The notes under the pieces were generated by a model. That model did no database searches, had not been told where the DNA came from, and saw only the letters and a program-made list of their open reading frames with translations. From Nostoc sp. UHCC 0870 (GTDB taxonomy: Bacteria > Cyanobacteriota > Cyanobacteriia > Cyanobacteriales > Nostocaceae), in the NCBI RefSeq assembly GCF_022063185.1, contig NZ_CP091913.1:2357501-2421500 (forward strand): a DNA stretch of 64,000 bases, given 5' to 3'. Below, piece after piece: positions 56,578 through 64,000 of this stretch (positions are counted from its first letter, which is position 1; every line of letters starts with the position of its first letter). Both the position numbers and the translations under genes were made by a program.

Positions 56578-56735
56578 GAAAAGTGGTTTGCTATGATTTT
56601 AGACACTTGTTAATCCCCCCTAACCCCCCTTAAAAAGGGGGGAACAAGAATCAAAGTCCCCCTTTTTAAGGGGGATTTAGGGGGATCTGATCTGAAATGT
56701 TTTGCTACACCAATAGAGACTTTTCAAACATCCTC
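56578..56735. mobile_element. 158-bp MITE with IS5-like ends
   Basis: The termini GAGCGTGTTTGAAAAGT and the complement of GAGGATGTTTGAAAAGT lie between TAA direct repeats (56575-56577, 56736-56738). Duplication and ends resemble the complete IS at 1999-2924 (GAGGGTGTTTATAAA, TAA). The interior is a long palindrome of C- and G-runs (TAATCCCCCCTAACCCCCC and its partner). No coding capacity. Confidence 0.85.
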
Positions 56736-57112
56736 TAACACACACTACTAAAAGAGATATTAAATATGCAACTACATGAAATATTTTTTTATTATTACTT
56801 GAATTTTATCACGTTTTAAGTTGTTTTTAGCCCCAACATCAACTATGTAGATTTGAGCAAGTTTAGTTCACCGGAATCACCCTCCTCCCTGCTCCCTTGC
56901 CCCCTGCCCCCCTGCCTCTTCTACTCCCCACCCCAAAAAATCCGTTACCAAAACTGCAACCACGGATGAGTTCGCTAGTGATACCCAGTAGAATCAACAT
57001 TAAAGTTTCAGCAATATCACTGGCGACAATTAAATATTTTACCAACAGAGGGAATTAATATCGGCAGGATAGGGCTGTAACTAATCACTGATTGAGGGTG
57101 TGAGGCTGAAGA

Positions 57113-60100
57113 ATGGAGAGGAGTGTAAAGTCTCAAGGGTTATGTTGGTGCTGGCTAGCAAAAGTCACCCGCCACGGTTTAATTTTCTTGCTGAGTGCCG
57201 TTTTGCTATCGGAGTCAGTGGGGGCAACCCAGAGAAATCAAAGGTTGCAGATAGCACAGCAACCAGGAAACACACAACAAAATGCAACTCGCGCTGCTGC
57301 GCTAAAACTGACACAAGAGGGGGTACAACTTTATCAACAAGGGACAGCAGAATCACTGCGACAGGCAAGAGAGAAATGGTTAGAAGTCTTAAAACTTTGG
57401 CAGCAAGTTGATGATAAAGCTTGGCAAGCCGTTACCCTTGTTGGTATTGGACGTGTCTACGCTGATTTAGGAGAAAAGCAAGAGGCACTCACATACTACA
57501 ACCAAGCCCTACCCCTATACCGGGCAGTGGGGGACAGGGGAGGGGAAGCCACTACCCTCACAGGTATTGGTGCTGTCTACTCCTCATTAGGAGAAAAGCA
57601 AGAAGCCCTCAAATACTACAACCAAGCCCTACCCCTATTTCGGGTAGTGAGGGACAGGGGATGGGAAGCCACCACCCTCAACAATATTGGCAATGTCTAC
57701 TCCTCATTAGGAGAAAAGCAAGAAGCACTGAAATACTACAACCAAGCCCTACCCCTATTTCGTGCAATGGAGGACAGAGGATGGCAAGCCCTCACCCTCA
57801 CTGGTATTGGCAATGTCTACTCCTCATTAGGAGAAAAGCAAGAAGCACTCAAATACTACAACCAAGCCCTACCCCTATTTCGTGCAATGGAGGACAGAGG
57901 AGGGCAAGCCCTCACCCTCAACAATATTGGCAATGTCTACTCCTCATTAGGAGAAAAGCAAGAAGCACTGAAATACTACAACCAAGCCCTACCCCTACTC
58001 CGGGCAGTGAGTGACAGGAGAGTGGAAGCAACTACCCTCAATAATATTGGCAGTGTCTACGCTGATTTAGGAGAAAAGCAAGAAGCACTGAAATACTACA
58101 ACCAAGCCCTACCCCTAAGACGGGCAGTGGAGGACAGGGGAGGGGAAGCCACCACCCTAAATAATATTGGCTTAGTCTACGCCGATTTAGGAGAAAAGCA
58201 AGAAGCACTGAAATACTACAACCAAGCCCTACCCCTACTCCGGGCAGTGAGTGACAGGAGAGTGGAAGCAACTACCCTCAATAATATTGGCAGTGTCTAC
58301 GCTGATTTAGGAGAAAAGCAAGAAGCCCTCAAATACTACAACCAAGCCCTACCCCTAAGACGGGCAGTGGAGGACAGGGGAGGGGAAGCCACCACCCTAA
58401 ATAATATTGGCTTAGTCTACGCCGATTTAGGAGAAAAGCAAGAAGCACTGAAATACTACAACCAAGCCCTACCCCTACTCCGGGCAGTGAGTGACAGGGG
58501 AGGGGAAGCTACCATCCTCAATAATATTGGCTTAGTCTACGCCGATTTAGGAGAAAAGCAAGAGGCACTGAAATACTACAACCAAGCCCTACCCCTATAC
58601 CGGGCAGTGAGGGACAGGGGAGGGGAAGCTACCATCCTCAATAATATTGGCTTAGTCTACGCCGATTTAGGAGAAAAGCAAGAAGCACTGAAATACTACA
58701 ACCAAGCCCTACCCCTATTACGAGCAGTGCAGGACAGGGGAGGGGAAGCCGCCACCCTCAGCAATATTGGCTTGTTCTACGACGATTTAGGAGAAAAACA
58801 AGAGGCACTGAAATACTACAACCAAGCCCTACCCCTATTACGAGCAGTGGGGGACAGGGGAGGGGAAGCCGCCACCCTGAGCAATATTGGCAGTGTCTAC
58901 TCTGATTTAGGAGAAAAGCAAGAGGCACTGAAATACTACAACCAAGCCCTACCCCTAAGACGGGCAGTGGGGGACAGGGGAGGGGAAGCCACCACCCTTT
59001 TCAACTTAGCTTACTTAGAACGCAACAGAGGCAACCTCGAACAAGCCCACACACATATTCAAGCGGCTATCGACATCATTGAAGATTTACGCACCAAAAT
59101 CATTGACCAAAAACTGCGTACTTCCTACTTTGCCTCAGTCCAAGATTACTATAAATTCTACACCGACCTGCTGATGCAACTGCACAAAAAAGACCCATCC
59201 CAGGGCTACGACGCATTAGCACTGCACATCAGTGAACGTTCCCGCGCTAGGGGTTTAGTAGAACTGTTAACCCAAGCTAACGTCGATATCCGTAAAAATG
59301 TTGACCCCAAAGTCATCGCAGAAGAACGCCGCTTAAACTTGCTACTTGATGCTAGAGAACAACAACTATCACAACTAGTCAGTCAAAAACAACCACCAAC
59401 CCAACTAGTAACAGCCACCAAACAACAAATTGCAGCTTTACTCAAACAACAGGAAAATTTAAAAAACAAAATCCGCACTACTAACCCGGAATATGCTGCG
59501 CTGAAATATCCCCAACCCCTTACCTTACCTCAAATTCAACAACAGTTAGATAAAGACACCGTATTATTGCAATACTCCTTAGATAAAAACCGCAGCTATC
59601 TATGGTTAGTCACCCCCAACTCTCTCAATACTTACGAACTCCCAGGAAATGAACTCCTAGAAAAAGCGGCGAGAAATTTACACCAACAATTAACACGTCC
59701 ACTTGTTGCTGGTGCAACTCCAGAAGAACAAGCCCAATCTTTTGCTGATACAACTAAAGCCGCAAAGGAACTGAGTCAAATTATCCTTGCGCCTGTGGCT
59801 GGGAAGTTGGGAAGAAAACGTTTAGTGGTGGTGGCTGATGGTGTTTTGCATAAGATTCCATTTGCGGTGTTGGCTGACCTAACCCCCCAACCCCCTTCCC
59901 TACGAGGGAAGGGGGAGCAGGAGAAGGAGAAGGAGCAGGGGCAGGAGCAGGAGCAGGGGCAAAAGCAAGCGCAAGAGAACAATAAACTCCCCTCTCCGCT
60001 TCGGGGAGGGGTTGGGGGAGGGGTCAATTACCAACCTTTGTTAGTCAACCATGAAATCATTACTCTCCCATCAGTTACGAGCCTCGCTACCCACAGACAA

Positions 60101-60853
60101 CAACTCAAAGGACGTAAACCCGCACCCAAAACCCTCGCGGTTATGGCTGACCCCGTATTCAGTGCTAATGATACACGCGTTACTGGTAAAGCACCGGAAA
60201 CTTCTGCATCCCTCGACCTAGAACTAGAACGTTCAGCCCTGAAAAGGTCGTTGAATAATCTTAATCGTAGTGGCTTAGATAGACTTCCCGGTACGCGCCA
60301 AGAAGCTGACGCGGTGTTGAAAATGGTGTCACCTCAAGAAAGTCTGCAAGCCTTTGACTTTGATGCTAACTACAACTTCGTCACAAGCCAACAACTAAGT
60401 CAATATCGCCTGTTATTATTCGCCACTCACGGGATTTTCGATGACACCAACCCAGAATTATCAGGTATTGTCACATCTCTAGTAGATAAAGATGGTAAAG
60501 CGCAAAAAGGTTTCTTACGCCTCAACGATATTTTTAACCTCGACCTCCCCGCCGAGTTAATTGTCTTGAGTGCTTGCGAAAGCGGTCTGGGTAAGGAAGT
60601 CCAAGGGGAAGGCTTAATAGGATTGACAAGAGGACTAATGTATGCAGGTTCAGCCCGAATAGTTGTGTCTTTGTGGAAGGTGAATGATCAAGCCACATCT
60701 TTATTAATGCAGGAATTATACAGCCAAATTTTGAGGGAAGGGAAAACCCCTGCTGTAGCTCTGAGGGAAGCGCAATTGAAATTATGGGAACAAAAACAAT
60801 GGCAACACCCCCGTTTTTGGTCAGCTTTTACCATCCAAGGAACGTGGGACTGA
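57113..60853 (+). CDS. TPR-CHAT protease-domain protein, probably exported
   Basis: The 1246-residue protein has an N-terminal hydrophobic segment (about 21-38, [18 protein letters not shown]), likely a signal peptide or anchor. There are 13 TPR units of exactly 40 residues (about 119-640; [16 protein letters not shown]...), and a coiled coil (about 740-790). The C-terminal CHAT domain (about 800-1246) has catalytic His in [12 protein letters not shown] and Cys in [29 protein letters not shown] proteases are caspase-like and in cyanobacteria include HetF. Residues about 921-972 ([22 protein letters not shown], then [11 protein letters not shown]) come from dispersed repeats. A trypsin-like protease gene follows 173 bp later. 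Confidence 0.9.
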   Translation: MERSVKSQGLCWCWLAKVTRHGLIFLLSAVLLSESVGATQRNQRLQIAQQPGNTQQNATRAAALKLTQEGVQLYQQGTAESLRQAREKWLEVLKLWQQVDDKAWQAVTLVGIGRVYADLGEKQEALTYYNQALPLYRAVGDRGGEATTLTGIGAVYSSLGEKQEALKYYNQALPLFRVVRDRGWEATTLNNIGNVYSSLGEKQEALKYYNQALPLFRAMEDRGWQALTLTGIGNVYSSLGEKQEALKYYNQALPLFRAMEDRGGQALTLNNIGNVYSSLGEKQEALKYYNQALPLLRAVSDRRVEATTLNNIGSVYADLGEKQEALKYYNQALPLRRAVEDRGGEATTLNNIGLVYADLGEKQEALKYYNQALPLLRAVSDRRVEATTLNNIGSVYADLGEKQEALKYYNQALPLRRAVEDRGGEATTLNNIGLVYADLGEKQEALKYYNQALPLLRAVSDRGGEATILNNIGLVYADLGEKQEALKYYNQALPLYRAVRDRGGEATILNNIGLVYADLGEKQEALKYYNQALPLLRAVQDRGGEAATLSNIGLFYDDLGEKQEALKYYNQALPLLRAVGDRGGEAATLSNIGSVYSDLGEKQEALKYYNQALPLRRAVGDRGGEATTLFNLAYLERNRGNLEQAHTHIQAAIDIIEDLRTKIIDQKLRTSYFASVQDYYKFYTDLLMQLHKKDPSQGYDALALHISERSRARGLVELLTQANVDIRKNVDPKVIAEERRLNLLLDAREQQLSQLVSQKQPPTQLVTATKQQIAALLKQQENLKNKIRTTNPEYAALKYPQPLTLPQIQQQLDKDTVLLQYSLDKNRSYLWLVTPNSLNTYELPGNELLEKAARNLHQQLTRPLVAGATPEEQAQSFADTTKAAKELSQIILAPVAGKLGRKRLVVVADGVLHKIPFAVLADLTPQPPSLRGKGEQEKEKEQGQEQEQGQKQAQENNKLPSPLRGGVGGGVNYQPLLVNHEIITLPSVTSLATHRQQLKGRKPAPKTLAVMADPVFSANDTRVTGKAPETSASLDLELERSALKRSLNNLNRSGLDRLPGTRQEADAVLKMVSPQESLQAFDFDANYNFVTSQQLSQYRLLLFATHGIFDDTNPELSGIVTSLVDKDGKAQKGFLRLNDIFNLDLPAELIVLSACESGLGKEVQGEGLIGLTRGLMYAGSARIVVSLWKVNDQATSLLMQELYSQILREGKTPAVALREAQLKLWEQKQWQHPRFWSAFTIQGTWD
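57469..59000. repeat. Thirteen 120-bp tandem repeats encoding TPRs
   Basis: The period is exactly 120 bp, with most units 85-98% identical by eye. Segment 57961-58200 recurs at 58201-58440 with only two differences, which marks a recent 240-bp duplication. Alternative-frame ORFs here are artefacts. Confidence 0.92.
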
Positions 60854-60868
60854 AGAGGCAGGGGGCAG

Positions 60869-60887
60869 CTACCGTGTACACACAAGT
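60869..60887. repeat. Solo terminus CTACCGTGTACACACAAGT
   Basis: It is identical to the inner-right terminus of the 375-bp element at 19095-19469. No partner end is seen within the window. It lies between the TPR-CHAT gene and the trypsin-like gene, next to a C-run/G-run palindromic repeat (60890-60930). Confidence 0.75.
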
Positions 60888-61026
60888 CGAACTACCCCCC
60901 TTAATCCCCCCTTAGAAAGGGGGGAAACCGGAAAATCTAGTTCCCTCCCCTTTCCAAGGGGAGGGTTAGGGTGGGGTAATAATCCGATGACTTTGCCAAT
61001 GAATTTGTAATTAAGGAGTTTGAAAA

Positions 61027-61989
61027 ATGACTAAAAAGCCTTTCTATAAGAAACCTTTGACTGTAATTTTCGCTTGCTTCCTCGCAGGAATTTTGAGTTT
61101 TACAACTTTAGGCGGTTGGGTATCTGTCCAAGCAAAAGAAACGAAAGCACCAGAATTTATTAAACTCGAAGATGCAGGTAAATTAAATCTATTAAGGAAT
61201 AGTAAGCCCTTCAAACCTGCTAATCTGCAACAATCAGAAAAACCCTATCCAGCAGACAGAGCAATTATTGGTTGGGATGACCGTATTCCTATGATTAGTA
61301 GAGAATATCCTTGGTCAACTATTGGGCGAGTGCAGGGAACAACTACTGATTTTAAAAATTATCATTGCACGGGAACTTTAATCAGTGAAAATCTGGTTTT
61401 AACAAATGCTCATTGTGTGATTGACTCTAGAACCAATCAATTAAGTCGAGAAATTCGGTTTTTTCCTAATCTAATTAATGGTGTTGTTTCTAATAGAAGG
61501 GATATCGCTGTAGTTGAGCGTGTCATTTATGGTACTGATTTTACTGGGGATGAACTCAGTAATCAAATCAATGATTGGGCGGTGATGGTAATTGATAGGC
61601 CACTTGGTCGTAAGTATGGTTATTTGGGTTGGCAATCTCTACCTACTGCCAGTTTCTTGAAAAATCAAGATAAACTCTTCTTTGTTGGTTATTCTGGTGA
61701 CTTCCCTGATACTAGAAAAAAAGGCTATGAGTTCTTGTCTGCTGGTCAGGGTTGGACTGCTTCATATCAAGCAGGATGCGGTATTGTTCAGGAGCAGCAG
61801 GGCGTATTATTCCATAATTGCGATACTACTGGGGGTTCTTCGGGTGGAGCTATTATTGGCTTAATTGGTGGTGAGCCTTATATTGTGGCGTTGAATAATG
61901 CGGAAATTACAGATTCACGCACAAGGCGGGGGATTATTAATCTGGCGGTGAGGGTTGATTTCTTGGATAGGTTGTTTGCGAGAAATTAA
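61027..61989 (+). CDS. Secreted trypsin-like serine protease (V8/glutamyl endopeptidase-like)
   Basis: The 320-residue protein has a signal peptide (residues 10-34, PLTVIFACFLAGILSFTTLGGWVSVQA). The S1-family fold has His in CTGTLISENLVLTNAHCVID, Asp in QINDWAVMVIDRPLG and Ser in CDTTGGSSGGAIIG. Several Cys could form disulfides in the periplasm. AAGGAG stands 9 nt before the ATG. It lies directly after the TPR-CHAT gene on the same strand, but 173 bp of repeats lie between, so co-transcription is possible rather than shown. Confidence 0.88.
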   Translation: MTKKPFYKKPLTVIFACFLAGILSFTTLGGWVSVQAKETKAPEFIKLEDAGKLNLLRNSKPFKPANLQQSEKPYPADRAIIGWDDRIPMISREYPWSTIGRVQGTTTDFKNYHCTGTLISENLVLTNAHCVIDSRTNQLSREIRFFPNLINGVVSNRRDIAVVERVIYGTDFTGDELSNQINDWAVMVIDRPLGRKYGYLGWQSLPTASFLKNQDKLFFVGYSGDFPDTRKKGYEFLSAGQGWTASYQAGCGIVQEQQGVLFHNCDTTGGSSGGAIIGLIGGEPYIVALNNAEITDSRTRRGIINLAVRVDFLDRLFARN

Positions 61990-62352
61990 TTCTTAGACTT
62001 ATTGTATAAATAACGTCGTGTGCAACTTTCTCTGAAACCTAACCCCCAACCCCTTCCCTACAAGGGAAGGGGAGCAGGAATCAAAGCCTCTCTCCTTGCA
62101 GGGGAGAGGTACTCTAGCGAGAAGCCGCTCCGCGTCTTTGGAGAGGGGTTTCCCAACCTACGATTGTTGAGGTGAAATAGTAGGTTTTGTATGAGGTGTT
62201 ACAGAAATTAGTGACTGAGTTTGTAAAAGAGTGCAGCGATCGCCTATAAAATAAATATAAATAATAAATTTAGTCTTTTGAATTTAATAATTGACAAATG
62301 ATGTCAATTGATTTAACAAAAAACTTTAATTTCTGCAAAGGGAGCATAAGAT
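61990..62352. other. Intergenic repeats upstream of the XRE gene
   Basis: About 62040-62160 holds the AACCCCTTCCCTAC-AAGGGAAGGGG type module and related palindromes. An AT-rich leader (62240-62352) precedes the regulator. No gene is seen. Confidence 0.55.
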
Positions 62353-62643
62353 ATGGATATGCAAGTCCTGAGAGAGCGTGCTGGTATCAGCCGCGCAGAA
62401 GTTGCCTTCAGGCTTGCAATCAGTGAAACTAGCGTTCGCAATTGGGAAGCTGGGCGGACTGAACCCACAATGACCCCGAAAAAATACTTGGAAGCGTTAC
62501 GTATATTTAAATGTACACCGGAAGAATTGGCGATCGCTAGCGAAAAGTCAATTAATCAACGACATAAGCGTAAACCAGGAAGGCCAAGACGCTTTCCAGA
62601 AGATCAGGTAGCACAGGTAACTGATTCGCCAGTTTGCAGCTGA
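62353..62643 (+). CDS. XRE-type helix-turn-helix protein with AT-hook-like tail
   Basis: The 96-residue protein has a Cro/CI-type HTH (residues 4-55): LRERAGISRAEVAFRLAISETSVRNWEAGRTEPTM. A basic tail, HKRKPGRPRRFPED, follows; its GRP core flanked by basic residues resembles an AT hook. AAAGGGAGC precedes the ATG. It is probably a DNA-binding regulator. Its targets are unknown; adjacent genes are the trypsin-like protease and pdhB, and a divergent or autoregulatory site is not obvious. Confidence 0.85.
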   Translation: MDMQVLRERAGISRAEVAFRLAISETSVRNWEAGRTEPTMTPKKYLEALRIFKCTPEELAIASEKSINQRHKRKPGRPRRFPEDQVAQVTDSPVCS

Positions 62644-62721
62644 TAGCCTGCTAATTTAAAGTGTCCTACTAGCACGGTGACGCACAAGCAAAAAATCAAA
62701 TAAACACTCTTCTCTCCTCTT

Positions 62722-62753
62722 GACTGTCACCTGTCCCCTGTCCCCTGTCACCT
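62722..62753. repeat. STRR heptamer array (CACCTGT/CCCCTGT)
   Basis: About four 7-bp units lie upstream of pdhB. The unit is shared with 15802-15863. Confidence 0.8.
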
Positions 62754-62923
62754 ATGTTTCTTCAAGGTCTATCTAAAAGTAGATAACTTTAGCTCAAATT
62801 CACAGTAGATAATTGCTGGATGATAACTTTTTCTAACTGATCTCTAACTAGTGCGATCGCTCACCATATTAGTCGCGGTAGCGCGATAAAATTCTAAAAC
62901 AATAGTTGTAAAAAAAGGTCTAA

Positions 62924-63907
62924 ATGGCAGAAACACTATTTTTCAACGCTTTGCGGGAAGCCATTGATGAAGAAATGGCGCGTGATTCCAGCGTATTTGT
63001 TCTTGGTGAAGACGTAGGACACTATGGCGGCTCTTACAAAGTTACCAAAGACCTACACCAAAAATATGGTGACTTGAGAGTTTTAGACACTCCCATCGCC
63101 GAAAACAGCTTTACTGGTATAGCAGTAGGCGCAGCAATGACTGGGTTACGTCCGATAATTGAAGGCATGAACATGGGCTTTTTGCTCCTAGCCTTTAACC
63201 AAATCTCTAACAACGCTGGGATGTTGCGTTACACTTCCGGCGGTAACTTTAAGATTCCAATGGTGATTCGCGGCCCCGGTGGTGTAGGTAGACAACTAGG
63301 TGCAGAACACTCCCAGCGTCTAGAAGCTTACTTCCAAGCCGTCCCAGGATTGAAGATTGTGGCTTGTTCTACCCCTTACAACGCTAAGGGACTGCTAAAA
63401 GCTGCTATCCGTGACGATAACCCAGTATTGTTCTTTGAACACGTTTTACTTTACAACTTAAAAGAAAATCTGCCAGAGGAAGAATACGTACTTCCCTTAG
63501 ATAAAGCAGAAGTTGTCCGCAAAGGTAAGGATGTCACAATTTTAACTTACTCACGGATGCGTCATCATGTGATGCAAGCTGTGAAACCTTTAGAAAAACA
63601 AGGTTACGACCCAGAAGTAATTGATTTAATATCACTCAAACCATTAGATTTTGATACCATTGGTGCATCAATACGGAAAACCCACCGCGTCATTGTGGTA
63701 GAAGAATGTATGCGAACTGGCGGTATTGGTGCGGAATTAGTCGCATCCATTAACGATCGCCTATTTGATGAACTGGATGCCCCAGTGCTAAGATTATCCT
63801 CCCAAGACATTCCCACACCTTACAACGGCGCGCTGGAACGTCTGACGATTATTCAGCCAGAGCAAATTGTGGAAGCCGTGCAGAAAATGGTAGCAATGCG
63901 GGTGTAG
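62924..63907 (+). CDS. pdhB: Pyruvate dehydrogenase E1 component, beta subunit
   Basis: The 327-residue transketolase-like subunit pairs with E1 alpha to bind thiamine diphosphate and decarboxylate pyruvate. Landmarks are [36 protein letters not shown] with the conserved ThDP-activating Glu, [56 protein letters not shown], and the C-terminal [16 protein letters not shown]. Length is normal. The E2 partner is lipoylated by LipA (43883). Repeats follow its stop and no further gene is complete. Confidence 0.96.
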   Translation: MAETLFFNALREAIDEEMARDSSVFVLGEDVGHYGGSYKVTKDLHQKYGDLRVLDTPIAENSFTGIAVGAAMTGLRPIIEGMNMGFLLLAFNQISNNAGMLRYTSGGNFKIPMVIRGPGGVGRQLGAEHSQRLEAYFQAVPGLKIVACSTPYNAKGLLKAAIRDDNPVLFFEHVLLYNLKENLPEEEYVLPLDKAEVVRKGKDVTILTYSRMRHHVMQAVKPLEKQGYDPEVIDLISLKPLDFDTIGASIRKTHRVIVVEECMRTGGIGAELVASINDRLFDELDAPVLRLSSQDIPTPYNGALERLTIIQPEQIVEAVQKMVAMRV

Positions 63908-63959
63908 GGGTGTAGGGGTGTAGGGGTGTAGGGGTGTAGGGGTGTAGGGGTGTAGGGGG
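63900..63959. repeat. 8-bp tandem repeat (GGGTGTAG)
   Basis: About seven octamers start at the last codon and stop of pdhB. The unit is a relative of the GGTGTAAG array after glsA. The final 40 bases of the window show nothing certain. Confidence 0.88.
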
Positions 63960-64000
63960 AGAAAAATACAATGCCTACCTACTCACTACTGACTACTCAG

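Larger units (their letters stand above)
55750..57112. other. 1.36-kb gene-poor region with layered repeats
   Basis: It contains the upstream end of the tnpB element, a TAGGGTGTGTGACGCT repeat (about 55950-56010), a hairpin-family copy (about 56073-56188) with a GC-rich insert, a broken antitoxin gene, an IS5-like MITE, and an AT-rich leader before the TPR-CHAT gene. The separate entries give details. Confidence 0.6.

Noticed and set aside
57661..58271. Alternative-frame ORFs in the TPR array (both strands)
   Set aside because: The 120-bp period lets several frames stay open together. Only the 1246-codon frame has protein-family features.
59776..60027. Minus-strand ORF rich in Cys/Ser/Phe
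   Set aside because: It is antisense to the Glu/Gln repeat insert of the TPR-CHAT gene.

Overview
The window looks like chromosome of a filamentous, heterocyst-type cyanobacterium close to Nostoc/Anabaena. The octamer GCGATCGC (HIP1) recurs throughout. Short 7-8 bp tandem repeats (STRRs) fill many intergenic gaps. The genes include phylloquinone synthesis (menB), NDH-1 subunit 2 (ndhB), Vipp1 and a panC-cmk fusion. The genus is inferred from these features, not from a database search.

Layout. 1-4.3 kb: panC-cmk and an RlpA-type lipoprotein gene, separated by an IS5-family element that sits inside the likely rlpA terminator hairpin. 5-10 kb: glutaminase, an AIM24-family protein, acetamidase/formamidase, a half-length TauE/SafE-type protein and an HtrA/Deg protease. 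10-17.6 kb: menB, a small Cys-rich protein, a DciA-like DUF721 protein, a SPOR-domain membrane protein, tandem pspA and vipp1, a thioredoxin and a PLP aminotransferase. 17.7-24.8 kb is an accessory block. It holds a toxin-antitoxin pair with a linked membrane protein, a 375-bp non-autonomous element with perfect 11-bp target duplications, a 21-bp palindromic tandem array, and a CHAT / NB-ARC / TPR gene split by an insertion sequence. 24.9-34.7 kb: an aspartoacylase-like M14 protein, era, a U32 peptidase, a UvrD-like helicase and ndhB.

35-43.6 kb is a one-strand signalling cluster: a receiver protein, a Cache-HAMP histidine kinase, two receiver-kinase hybrids, a FIST sensor and a frameshifted kinase. 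The FIST gene lies 15 bp upstream of that last kinase, which suggests a sensor-kinase pair. 43.8-54.5 kb: lipA, a short IS200/IS605-like palindromic element, an SPS-like glycosyltransferase, an RRM protein, an M48-like protein that lacks the HExxH motif, prfC and hemB. 54.5-62.6 kb is accessory again: a TnpB gene that has lost all four zinc-ribbon cysteines, a broken AbrB-type antitoxin, an IS5-like MITE, and a secreted TPR-CHAT protein with 13 near-identical 120-bp repeats followed by a trypsin-like protease and an XRE regulator. The window ends with pdhB.

The main biological themes are two CHAT-protease loci (one disrupted, one with freshly duplicated repeats), layered small mobile elements, and dispersed repeats that have entered at least five coding sequences in frame. 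I saw no tRNA, rRNA or CRISPR array.
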